DNA of 33,263 nucleotides from a virus, in IMG/VR virus record IMGVR_UViG_3300049893_000685, positions 1-33,263 of that record. The stretch is one strand, 5' to 3'. Below are positions 9,029 through 16,787 of this stretch, one piece after another; positions within the stretch are counted from its first letter, which is position 1; each line of letters begins with the position of its first letter. The translations under genes and the position numbers were made by a program. Below the pieces are notes generated by a model. The model saw nothing but the letters and a program-made list of their open reading frames with translations. It was not told where the DNA came from and made no database searches.

Positions 9029-9047
9029 ATTGTTATTATTATATAAT
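9029..9047 (+). promoter_or_regulatory. Putative late promoter motif downstream of the capsid terminator
   Basis: ATTGTTATTATTATATAAT, identical to 6600-6618. It lies 28 nt past an intrinsic terminator, exactly where the next unit needs a new promoter, and 9 nt before the ATG at 9057. A CGAT element is at 9016-9019. Confidence 0.6.
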
Positions 9048-9056
9048 AACGAGATA

Positions 9057-9416
9057 ATGCTAGCCTATTTCATATCACAATCTAACGATTACACATTCAG
9101 AACACAACCTACGGCAAGTTCAGAGTTTACTATGTCATTAACGGATATGACTACGTTAGAAACATTTAGAGGAACAATAACTTCTATGTCATACGAACCA
9201 TACGAAAGTTATGTTTCATTTTCTCTTGCAATAAGTGGTGCAATCGTTGGAGAAGAATATCGTGCAACACTTCTTAATTCAGGAAGTTTAGAACCCCTTT
9301 GGAATGGTTCTGTGCAAGTATACGCATCACAATCTACTGATAAATCAGTTTACGAAAACCAAAATAAACAATATATTTCTCATATAAGTGAGAACAGATA
9401 CATAATAATGGATTAA
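9057..9416 (+). CDS. Small virion-cluster protein, beta-rich, unknown function
   Basis: A 119-aa protein starting MLAYFISQSNDYTFRTQP. I chose the ATG at 9057 over an in-frame TTG at 9030, because the TTG is the first base triplet of the late promoter motif itself. The product has alternating short strands (FTMSLTDMTTLETFRGTITSM, YVSFSLAISGAIVGEEYRATLL, PLWNGSVQVYAS) and ends with a hydrophilic NRYIIMD tail. It resembles small proteins of about 110-130 aa that precede the portal gene in related phages. I do not know a function. It overlaps nothing and is one base from the portal ATG, so it is probably translationally coupled to it. Confidence 0.6.
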   Translation: MLAYFISQSNDYTFRTQPTASSEFTMSLTDMTTLETFRGTITSMSYEPYESYVSFSLAISGAIVGEEYRATLLNSGSLEPLWNGSVQVYASQSTDKSVYENQNKQYISHISENRYIIMD

Positions 9417-9417
9417 T

Positions 9418-10707
9418 ATGAAATTACAACAGAAATTTTCAGTTATCAATGTAAATACAAATCAACTTCCTATTATACAAGAGGATACTAAAACACGTTA
9501 TTCGTGGATTCCATTCGGTGTATATGGACACGATGATTTCTTTGATGCTGTCACACTTGCATACAATAACTCAACAACAAATGCTGCATGTATTGAAGGT
9601 ATTTCCGATTTGATATTTGGAAAAGGTTTATTCAGTAAGGATGAAGCATTTCAGACAGAATTAGAAAGAATATTACCACAAACAGAAACAAAAAGATTAG
9701 CATTTGATTTGAAACTATATGGTAATGCTGCTTTGCAAGTATATTGGAACGATGACCATACAAAGATAGTAAAAATGTATCAGGTGCCAGTTCAAACACT
9801 ACGTGCAGAAAAACTTTATTCTAATCCACGTATTGAGAACTATTACTATTGTGTAGATTGGAATGACCAAAAGAAAGTAAGAGATAAAAAGAAAATACCT
9901 GCTTTCGGCACATCTAATGAGAAGATGGAAATACTTTACATCAAACATTATTGCCCAGGTCTTTACTATTACGCATTGCCTGATTATGTATCAGCATTAC
10001 AATTTGCAGTAAGTGAAGCAGAATTATCTAACTTACACTTACACAACATTACAAATGGTTTCTTACCGCTTGTAATGGTAAACTTTAATAATGGAGTTCC
10101 TGCTCCTGAAGAAAGACAAACAATTGAGGATTTATTACAGGCTAAATTCACAGGAACAAATAACGCTGGTAGATTTATGTTATCATTCAATGATGACCCT
10201 GCTACCGCACCTACAATCAATCCAATCTCTATTGATAATCTGCATGAGAAGTTTCAGTATGTAGCAGAATATGCACAGGACAGAATCCTTGTTGCACATA
10301 GAATTACATCACCTCTACTTTTTGGTATTAGAACCCAAAATAACGGATTCTCTTCACAAAGTGAGGAAATGAAAACGGCATTCTCTATTTTACAAACAAT
10401 GACAATTCTACCATTCCAAAATCTTATTATAAATGCTTTAGATTATGCATTCCAAATAGGTGGATATGATAGTAAAGAATTATACTTTGAACAATTAACT
10501 CCATTAGTAATTCTTTCAACAACTGCGGAAGAAACAGGTAAGACTGTAGACCAAGTAGAAGATGAAGTTAATGATTCAATGCAAACACCGGAAGAAGGAC
10601 AAACAGATGCAGAAACAAATCCAGATTCTACAATCCCTAAACAGGATTTACAGATGAGTTATTTGAAACCTGCACATTTTGAAAAAGAATACGAAATTTA
10701 TAAATAA
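9418..10707 (+). CDS. Portal protein
   Basis: A 429-aa protein, within the usual range for HK97-type portals. Diagnostic features are the N-terminal 'YNNSTTNAACIEGISDLIFGKGL' helix typical of the portal entry region, 'YGNAALQVYW' (the 'GNAYI' strand of portals), 'VPVQTLRAEKL', a stem/clip-like segment, and the 'RILVAHRITSPLLFGIRTQNNGFSSQSEEMKTAF' crown-side helix at about residues 288-321, which in the family carries the G-x(n)-N.GFS signature. The C-terminal 50 residues are acidic and Gln/Thr-rich, a common unstructured tail. A dodecamer would form the DNA entry gate and dock the terminase (32513-33263) during packaging. It lies at the head of the connector genes that follow at 10713 and 11235. 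Confidence 0.8.
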   Translation: MKLQQKFSVINVNTNQLPIIQEDTKTRYSWIPFGVYGHDDFFDAVTLAYNNSTTNAACIEGISDLIFGKGLFSKDEAFQTELERILPQTETKRLAFDLKLYGNAALQVYWNDDHTKIVKMYQVPVQTLRAEKLYSNPRIENYYYCVDWNDQKKVRDKKKIPAFGTSNEKMEILYIKHYCPGLYYYALPDYVSALQFAVSEAELSNLHLHNITNGFLPLVMVNFNNGVPAPEERQTIEDLLQAKFTGTNNAGRFMLSFNDDPATAPTINPISIDNLHEKFQYVAEYAQDRILVAHRITSPLLFGIRTQNNGFSSQSEEMKTAFSILQTMTILPFQNLIINALDYAFQIGGYDSKELYFEQLTPLVILSTTAEETGKTVDQVEDEVNDSMQTPEEGQTDAETNPDSTIPKQDLQMSYLKPAHFEKEYEIYK

Positions 10708-10712
10708 ACCAT

Positions 10713-11231
10713 ATGGCTTACGCATTATTCATAACAAGAAATGATATAATCAAAAATTCACCTCTTCAGGGTGCAATAGATGCTGATGCACTTCTACCAT
10801 TTTGTAGAACTGCACAAGACAAGTATCTTAAAAACCTTTTAGGAACTGTGCTTTTTGAATATCTGCAAGCACAAATAGAAGCCGGAACATTCTCTACATT
10901 AAGTTCTTATTATCAGGACTTAATGGATGACCACATTAAATACACACTCCTATGGTATGCATGTGTTGAGTATATTCCATTCTCATCAGTTCAATTTAAA
11001 TCTAATGGTGCAGTAAAGCAACAATCTGAACAGGGTATTGCTCCATCTAAAACTGAAATAGATTATTTGAAAACTATGGCGCAAGCAAATGCAGATTATT
11101 ACGCATTAAGATTACAAAACTATCTTATTGCATATTCAAATAACATTCCACAATATTTGGAATCTGTTGGAAATCAAACACAGATATATCCTGACCAATC
11201 AAATCAATATTTTGGAGGTATTCAATTATAA
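10713..11231 (+). CDS. Head-tail connector (adaptor) protein, DUF6712-like
   Basis: A 172-aa mostly helical protein: FITRNDIIKNSPLQGAIDADALLPFCRTAQDKYLKNLLGTVLFEYLQ, followed by 'YYQDLMDDHIKYTLLWYACVEYIPFSSVQFKSNGAV' and a Tyr-rich C-terminal tail with QYFGGIQL. The 'AQ..YL...LG..L' plus 'LW.A..E..PF....F...N.G' pattern is that of the DUF6712-type proteins placed after portal in Bacteroidota phages. They are thought to be gp6-like adaptors that form a ring under the portal. Position between portal and neck protein supports this. The gene is separated by 5 and 3 nt from its neighbours and is surely in one operon with them. Confidence 0.6.
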   Translation: MAYALFITRNDIIKNSPLQGAIDADALLPFCRTAQDKYLKNLLGTVLFEYLQAQIEAGTFSTLSSYYQDLMDDHIKYTLLWYACVEYIPFSSVQFKSNGAVKQQSEQGIAPSKTEIDYLKTMAQANADYYALRLQNYLIAYSNNIPQYLESVGNQTQIYPDQSNQYFGGIQL

Positions 11232-11234
11232 ACT

Positions 11235-12104
11235 ATGCCAAATCAACAAATTGTACATAATACCGGTGTAAATTACTCACTTTATTACAATGTTCTCAAT
11301 TATTTTAAAACAATAATGAGAAACCATCCATCTATTCAATCTGTTACCTATGGTGACATTGATACGATTGATGATAAGCAGTATCCTGAATATCCATTGG
11401 GAAATATCTTAATAACTGATACATCTTTTGGAACTTCAACTACAAACTTTACAATTCAGTTGATTGTTGCGGACAAACAAAAGTTATTAAATAATGAATC
11501 ATCAGGTAGCACGAATGCTCAAACTATCCCGTTCTATGGAGTGGATGATATGGTTGATATACATGCAAATACACTGGCAATCTTAAATGATTTGACCGCA
11601 TATACGCAAAGAGGAGTAGCAGGATTTGAAGTTAACGATGAGATTGTTTGCACACCTTTTTCCGATAGGTTTAATAACGGACTGGCTGGGTGGTCAGCAG
11701 AGTTTACTCTAACTACTCACAATGATAAAAATCGTTGCCTTTTTTTTTTAATTAACCCTTCTGGAAGCGGATATATTATTGAAGATTGTGCGGATGGTGA
11801 AAGATATAAAGCAGTTTTAACCGAATCAGGTAGTATAGGACAGGTATTTGCAAGTAGATGGTATCCTAAATCAAATATAGACCTTACTACCTACTACGAT
11901 TTAAATTGTTATACCATAGTAGATACATTTGATGGTGAAGATGATTACGATTATGTAAACTTACCGATAATGGCTCTACCATATACAGATTTTGGAACTT
12001 GTGAGTATTGTGCATTATGGACAAACCCACAAATATGGAGTACAACTCCACAAAAATGGGGACAGGGAACAGATGTTGCATTTAGAAAGTGGCAATATGA
12101 TTAA
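11235..12104 (+). CDS. Neck/tail terminator-like protein with C-terminal extension
   Basis: A 289-aa protein. Residues about 1-172 form a conserved unit (DIHANTLAILNDLTAYTQRGVAGFEV, FSDRFNNGLAGWSAEFTLTTHNDKNRCLF) that I recognise as a stand-alone protein in other Bacteroidota phages, probably a neck or tail terminator subunit. A T10 run (11740-11749) lies exactly at the end of that unit. Beyond it the 0 frame continues for about 115 residues as a Cys/Tyr-rich beta module (YIIEDCADGERYKAVL, CYTIVDTFDGEDDYDYV, FGTCEYC) and ends 'PQIWSTTPQKWGQGTDVAFRKWQYD', which looks like another virion module. A -1 shift gives Asn then a stop, so a short product of about 172 aa is possible alongside the long one. 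Core function is by context. Confidence 0.6.
   Translation: MPNQQIVHNTGVNYSLYYNVLNYFKTIMRNHPSIQSVTYGDIDTIDDKQYPEYPLGNILITDTSFGTSTTNFTIQLIVADKQKLLNNESSGSTNAQTIPFYGVDDMVDIHANTLAILNDLTAYTQRGVAGFEVNDEIVCTPFSDRFNNGLAGWSAEFTLTTHNDKNRCLFFLINPSGSGYIIEDCADGERYKAVLTESGSIGQVFASRWYPKSNIDLTTYYDLNCYTIVDTFDGEDDYDYVNLPIMALPYTDFGTCEYCALWTNPQIWSTTPQKWGQGTDVAFRKWQYD
11740..11749 (+). promoter_or_regulatory. T10 slippery run inside neck protein gene
   Basis: Ten T residues read CTT TTT TTT TTA in the 0 frame, the same phase as the run at 520-529. A -1 shift leads to AAT TAA (stop) and a +1 shift to an immediate TAA. Slippage would therefore release a truncated protein at the end of the conserved domain, while the 0 frame makes the extended protein. 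Confidence 0.45.
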
Positions 12105-12130
12105 AATAAAAAAATGAAAAATAAAATATA

Positions 12131-13540
12131 ATGGGAAGTTTATCTAACTTATATATTTCGCAGAGTTATCAATCTTTATTGCATTTTAGCACTGATAATT
12201 CAGCATCTGCTAATCTTACTATGCTGCAGGATGGTGTAGGACAAAATTTATACACTTATGTAAATACAAATGGTGACCTTTTAACGTCGCACAGTATTTC
12301 ATCATCAATCATAGAAGCGACAAATCTTATAATTAAAAATAAAATTGAATTAACAGGTAGCATTGATATAGATGGACCTGTAACTGCATCTTCTGCATTT
12401 ATTGAAGGTAATCTATCTGTTAGCGGAACTCTTTTTGCAAATAAAGTAATAACTCTTATTGAGTCATCATCAATTATATACTCATCAGGAAGCAATATAT
12501 TAGGAGATGAGATTGGGGATACACAAACCCTCATCGGTTCAACGATAATGTCAGGAAGCGCTGCTTTAAGCGGTTCTATGGGTATTTCTGCTAACTTAAA
12601 TGTAATCGGAAACATTTCTTCTTCTACAATTAGTGGAATTGGTAATGTAACTCTGTATTCACAATCAGTAGATGCAAGATTAGATTATTTAGAAGGACCT
12701 TTTAGTACATCTGTTGATTCTCGTTTAGATATAGTTGAAGCAACTGCATCTTTATATGTTCCATTCTCTCAATCAGTAGATGCACGTTTAGATGTTGTTG
12801 AAGCGACAGCATCACTTTATGTTCCGTTCTCTACATCAGTTGATAGTAGATTGGATGGATTAGAAGCAACTGCATCTTATTTAAATACAACATTCTCACA
12901 AAGTGTAGATTTCCGTTTAGATGAATTGGAAAGTTGGAGTTCTTCTTTACAAACAACCTTTGTAACAGAAACTCAATTAACCCAAACTGCATCTTTATTA
13001 CAAAATGGAATAAATCAAAAATTAGATACTGCATCATTTAATTCATACACTCAAAGTGTAACAAATACTATTGCTACTCTTGCAACAACTGCATCTTTAA
13101 ATAGTTTAAGTTCATCAGTTGCAATTTCAATAAATAATATTAATTCTAAAACAGGTAGTTACGCAACTACAGGAAGTAATACATTTAATGGAAATAATGT
13201 ATTTTCTGGAAGTGTAAGAGGAAATGTTATTCCATTAACAATATCTTCTAATACAGCAAGTATGGATTGTAGTTTAGGAAATTTCTTTACCCTAACATTA
13301 GTTTCAGGAAGTGCTACAAGATTAATACCTACAAATATATTACCAGGAGAAACAATTACATTAAAAATATTACAAGTTTCTACAGGTAGTGTAGGTACAA
13401 TTAATTATCCATCATCTATAAAATTCCCATCAGGATTAGCATATTCTGCATCTTTTATTACAAGTTCACAAGATATAATTTCATTTGTAACTTTTGATTC
13501 AAATACTTTATTCGGGACATCAATATATAATTTACTTTAA
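12131..13540 (+). CDS. Tail fibre/shaft protein, second cassette
   Basis: A 469-aa protein. Residues about 75-110 contain the 'IDIDGPVTASSAFIEGNLSVSGTLFANKV' beta-strand motif seen in phage fibres ('G.L.V.G...A..'). Residues about 180-270 carry four tandem units of 'SQSVDARLD.VEATASLYVPF' with heptad periodicity, predicting a triple coiled shaft. Residues about 300-345 repeat 'NTFNG' and 'TGSYATTGS' elements. The last 100 residues (ISSNTASMDCSLGNFFTLTLVSG...PSGLAYSASFITSSQDIISFVTF) match the C-terminal module of the 1309-aa fibre (1127-5056). It is followed within 2 nt by a Gly-rich LamG gene, repeating the fibre-plus-lectin order of 1127-6576. It probably forms a second or alternative host-binding fibre. 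Confidence 0.7.
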   Translation: MGSLSNLYISQSYQSLLHFSTDNSASANLTMLQDGVGQNLYTYVNTNGDLLTSHSISSSIIEATNLIIKNKIELTGSIDIDGPVTASSAFIEGNLSVSGTLFANKVITLIESSSIIYSSGSNILGDEIGDTQTLIGSTIMSGSAALSGSMGISANLNVIGNISSSTISGIGNVTLYSQSVDARLDYLEGPFSTSVDSRLDIVEATASLYVPFSQSVDARLDVVEATASLYVPFSTSVDSRLDGLEATASYLNTTFSQSVDFRLDELESWSSSLQTTFVTETQLTQTASLLQNGINQKLDTASFNSYTQSVTNTIATLATTASLNSLSSSVAISINNINSKTGSYATTGSNTFNGNNVFSGSVRGNVIPLTISSNTASMDCSLGNFFTLTLVSGSATRLIPTNILPGETITLKILQVSTGSVGTINYPSSIKFPSGLAYSASFITSSQDIISFVTFDSNTLFGTSIYNLL

Positions 13541-13542
13541 TT

Positions 13543-15135
13543 ATGTATATACCTATCAGTTTTTATTCAAGTCAAAATGTTTCAGCTTCATTTGATTATC
13601 TAATAGTTGGTGGAGGAGGAGCTGGTGGTAATGATAATGATTCCGGCGGCGGAGGTGCAGGTGGATTTGTAAGCGGTAGTTTAACGTTAAGGGGTTATGG
13701 TAGTTACCCGATAGAAATAGGTTCAGGTGGAGTATCATCAGCATCATATGATGGTAATGTTGCTGGAGGTCATGGTAAACAAAGTTCTGCTTTTGGAGTT
13801 ATAGCCTATGGTGGTGGTTGGCCTGCAGCAGCTGGCGGTTCTAAAACAGCAATTGATGGTGCATCAGGTGGAGGACAACCACGTTCCGGGTCAAATGTTT
13901 ATACCGGTTCAGCTATTTATGGTGACCAAGGAAATGATGGTGGATATGCTGATAAAAGTCCTAATAATGGAATTTTTAAAGTTTATGCAAGTGGTGGTGG
14001 TGGAGGTGCTGGTCAAATTGGACAGGATTCATATCCTGCAGGTGTATATTCCGGGTCAGTTGAATGTTGGAATGGTGGTGATGGTGGTGATGGTAAAATT
14101 TGGTTAGATGGAAACTATTACGCAGGAGGTGGTGGTGGCGGTGTTCGTTGTGGTGCATATTTATATTTTATTACAGGTTTGGCAGGAGGAGCAGGCGGAT
14201 TAGGTGGTGGTGGTAATGGTGCAAATTATAATAATAATATAGGACAACAAAATGGAACTCCTAATACAGGAGGAGGTGGTGGAGGACGCCAATATCCATT
14301 CCCAGGTTATATAACTAGAGGTGGTAGCGGTATAGTTAAAATAAGATATTCTGGTGCATATAACCCAAGTTTAATAGGCGGAGTAGTATCTCAAACAGGT
14401 AGTTTCACATATCATACATTTACATCAAGTGCAAATTTAACATTTAGTCCATCAGCAACATTATCATCTAGTTTAGATATGTTTCCATCCGGTGCATATG
14501 TAATATATGATATTGGAAATAAAGCATGTTACCCTGGTTCTGGAAATAGAATTTATGATTTATGTGCAAATGCAACTGCAACATTTACAGGCTCATACGA
14601 AACAGGAAGTGGTGGAATAATAAGATTAAATAGTGCATCAAATCAAAGAATAACATATTCGGGAAGTGTAAGTCCATCAACTACCATAGTTTCAATATGG
14701 AAAAATGTTGCATCCACTTTCCCAGATTCAGCATTATGTGATGCATCATTCAACTATGGAATAAAAACCATAACACAAGCTGGTACCAAAGATTATACAC
14801 CAGCTTTATATACTACATCAGGTAATACTTATTTTAATGCTACAGTTACTCCATCAGATATTACAGTTTGGCATCAATATGCAACATCTGTATCAGCATC
14901 TGCAGGTGGAAATTCAACAGCTACATCATATTTAGATGGGACTGGTTCTATTGCTACTGAAACAAAATCATTAAATAGAAATCAAAGTGGAAATGGAACA
15001 ATATACATTGGATTTGATAGCGCAATATCAACTAGATATTCAAATGGTTGGTTAATGGCTCATTTGCACTATAATAGAACATTATCAGCTGATGAAATTC
15101 AACAAATATATTCTGTTTTTAGTTCAAGATTTTAA
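13543..15135 (+). CDS. Glycine-rich plus LamG lectin protein
   Basis: A 530-aa two-part protein. Residues about 15-275 are a glycine-rich domain (YLIVGGGGAGGNDNDSGGGGAGGFVSG..., GGGGGAGQIG, GGGGGGVRCG, SGIVKIRY) of the type used as an adhesin tip in phage fibres, where polyglycine-II-like packing is known for long-tailed phages. Residues about 315-530 are a LamG-like domain (SGAYVIYDIGNKACYPGSGN, DITVWHQYATSV, TSYLDGTG, GTIYIGFDSAISTRYSNGWLMAHLHYNRTL, closing SSRF). That half is homologous, along its length, to the product of 5056-5799. It starts 2 nt after the fibre stop. It is a probable receptor-binding tip. The very repetitive GGT/GGA codons make the Gly-rich half a hotspot for repeat-length change. 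Confidence 0.75.
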   Translation: MYIPISFYSSQNVSASFDYLIVGGGGAGGNDNDSGGGGAGGFVSGSLTLRGYGSYPIEIGSGGVSSASYDGNVAGGHGKQSSAFGVIAYGGGWPAAAGGSKTAIDGASGGGQPRSGSNVYTGSAIYGDQGNDGGYADKSPNNGIFKVYASGGGGGAGQIGQDSYPAGVYSGSVECWNGGDGGDGKIWLDGNYYAGGGGGGVRCGAYLYFITGLAGGAGGLGGGGNGANYNNNIGQQNGTPNTGGGGGGRQYPFPGYITRGGSGIVKIRYSGAYNPSLIGGVVSQTGSFTYHTFTSSANLTFSPSATLSSSLDMFPSGAYVIYDIGNKACYPGSGNRIYDLCANATATFTGSYETGSGGIIRLNSASNQRITYSGSVSPSTTIVSIWKNVASTFPDSALCDASFNYGIKTITQAGTKDYTPALYTTSGNTYFNATVTPSDITVWHQYATSVSASAGGNSTATSYLDGTGSIATETKSLNRNQSGNGTIYIGFDSAISTRYSNGWLMAHLHYNRTLSADEIQQIYSVFSSRF

Positions 15136-15137
15136 TT

Positions 15138-15563
15138 ATGGCAACACTATTACAAGTAGCACAAAAGTTAGGTGATTTAGTTTCAGTAAAAGCACCAAAG
15201 AAAACTGGTAATTTACGCAGACAATTAAAAACTGCTAATACTGGCCGAAAGATATTAGGTGGAATGAACTCTGCTCAAGCTGAAAAGCAAATCATTAACG
15301 ATTTAAAAACAGGAACATTTACTTTTGAATTTGATATAGATGTTGCACCACCAGGAGCAGAATATGGTCAATGGTGGAACTCACCTACAATTAGTAGAAC
15401 GGTTTCAAAAGGTAAAACAAAAAATATACCCGATGGAATTAACTTTGGTGAGAAAGCATATAATGACCCGCAATTTCAGGCTATATTAGATGATTACATT
15501 GATAAGTTAGGAGAGAAGATTGCGGCAAGTATTGCAAAGACAATAGATAAGGAATTAAAATAG
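15138..15563 (+). CDS. Putative HK97 gp10-like tail completion protein
   Basis: A 141-aa basic protein. It starts LLQVAQKLGDLVSVKAPKKTGNLRRQLKTANTGRK: the 'APKKTGNLRRSL' turn is the standard signature of HK97 gp10-like head-tail/tail completion proteins. It continues FEFDIDVAPPGAEYGQWWNSP, where an 'EYG.WW..PT' motif occupies the place of the family's 'YA..VE.GT'. A helix at the end (DPQFQAILDDYIDKLGEKIAASIAKTI) matches the family's C-terminal helix. The position 2 nt after the LamG gene and before the tail-tip genes is consistent. Length fits the family (about 110-160 aa). Confidence 0.6.
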   Translation: MATLLQVAQKLGDLVSVKAPKKTGNLRRQLKTANTGRKILGGMNSAQAEKQIINDLKTGTFTFEFDIDVAPPGAEYGQWWNSPTISRTVSKGKTKNIPDGINFGEKAYNDPQFQAILDDYIDKLGEKIAASIAKTIDKELK

Positions 15564-15608
15564 GTATCAATTACAGATACGAAAAAATTGGTTATTTAAT
15601 AAAAAGAA

Positions 15609-16787
15609 ATGTCAGTAAGCATTACTCAAACTCCTGCTTTAGTATCTCTAGCACAATCTCCGATTATATTCACAATAGCTGAATCTACACCCGTATATAC
15701 ATCATCTTCATTTCAATACATAGGTGATTTATATTATTGGACAGGTAGTATGCAAAATTCAGCATCACTTGCAGATTATAGTTTAGTTAAGTTTCCTAAT
15801 AATGCAAACGTAGGTATTTTTGATTTGAATAGAATAATCAATGCTACTCTTACAAGTTATGCAATACAGAATACATCAAACGTAACTTATTTTGCTGTAG
15901 ATTTCTATTGGCAATATCTTTCAGGCAGCACATATGTGACTGGTTCTCATGTCAAATCAGATACATACAAAGCATTAGATGGATATGGTGTATTTCAGGA
16001 ACCAATTGGACAAAATATTTCATCTGCATCTATACATTGGCCTTTAATGACATCAGGACCTGCAACACAATCTGCATTCTTGACTAATAAAGGATATAGT
16101 GGAGTATGGGGTGGTGCAAATGGTGGCGCACCTGTTCCAACAAAGGTTGCATATAGTGCATCAAATGGACAAACAGGAAATTACAATGTATCATTTACAA
16201 CATCATCTAATAATCAAATTCAACAATACCCTATTGGACCATCGCAAGATGATTTTCCAATTACCAATCAAATAGGGATGGAATGGTTTACAGTCCAAGC
16301 TTTTAATGGTTCAACTCCATTAGGAACTCCTATAAAATACAATATAGTATGTGAACAAAAATATCCGAATGTTCGTATTAAATGGAAAAATCGTTTTGGA
16401 CAATTTGATTGGATGAACTTTGATATGGTGAATAGACAATCTTTTTCAACAAGTAGAAAAACATATCAACCACAATTAGGAACGTGGGAAAGTTCTACAT
16501 TTGGATATCAAAATTATGATACTGCTACGCAAGCGTATATTGTAGATAGTAAACAAACAATTTCAGTAAATTCAAATTGGTTATCTGAATCATATAACGA
16601 TATTCTAAAACAATTATTAGTTTCTGATGAAATCTATTGGGTTTATGATGAAACTGATACAGGAGATATGGTAAGACCTCTTACAATTGTAACCGAAAAT
16701 ATACAATTTAAAACAGGTGTAGTAGATAAATTAATTCAATATGGATTTGAGTTCCAATACGGACAGCCATATAAACTGATAATGTAA
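15609..16787 (+). CDS. Tail tip/baseplate-type protein, unknown function
   Basis: A 392-aa beta-rich protein: MSVSITQTPALVSLAQSPIIFTIAESTPVYTSSSFQYIGDLYYWTG, 'FDLNRIINATL', then 'VRIKWKNRFGQFDWMNFDMVNRQSFSTSRKTYQPQLG' and a C-terminal 'NWLSESYNDILKQLLVSDEIYWVYDE'. I recognise the 'P....SPIIF.V.....', 'WKNRFGQFDWMNF' and 'L.SDEIYW' pattern from tail-tip proteins of Bacteroidota phages, always followed by a protein like that at 16787. Its exact job is unknown to me. It overlaps the next gene by one base (TAATG). A weak variant of the late motif (TTGGTTATTTAATAAA at about 15587-15602) lies in its 45-nt leader, but I do not score it as a promoter. Confidence 0.6.
   Translation: MSVSITQTPALVSLAQSPIIFTIAESTPVYTSSSFQYIGDLYYWTGSMQNSASLADYSLVKFPNNANVGIFDLNRIINATLTSYAIQNTSNVTYFAVDFYWQYLSGSTYVTGSHVKSDTYKALDGYGVFQEPIGQNISSASIHWPLMTSGPATQSAFLTNKGYSGVWGGANGGAPVPTKVAYSASNGQTGNYNVSFTTSSNNQIQQYPIGPSQDDFPITNQIGMEWFTVQAFNGSTPLGTPIKYNIVCEQKYPNVRIKWKNRFGQFDWMNFDMVNRQSFSTSRKTYQPQLGTWESSTFGYQNYDTATQAYIVDSKQTISVNSNWLSESYNDILKQLLVSDEIYWVYDETDTGDMVRPLTIVTENIQFKTGVVDKLIQYGFEFQYGQPYKLIM

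Noticed and set aside
9030-9056. TTG start at 9030 for the gene before portal
   Set aside because: The nine extra codons are the late promoter motif itself (TTGTTATTATTATATAAT), so the ATG at 9057 is the sensible start.
5056-15135. Diversity-generating retroelement acting on the LamG genes
   Set aside because: No reverse transcriptase, accessory protein or template/variable repeat pair with adenine-specific differences is visible. The similarity between the LamG genes is that of ordinary diverged paralogues.
15587-15602. TTGGTTATTTAATAAA as another late promoter
   Set aside because: It shares only part of the motif (an extra G and loss of the TATTATA core), and the tail genes around it appear to be continuously transcribed from 9029. 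Left as a weak variant.
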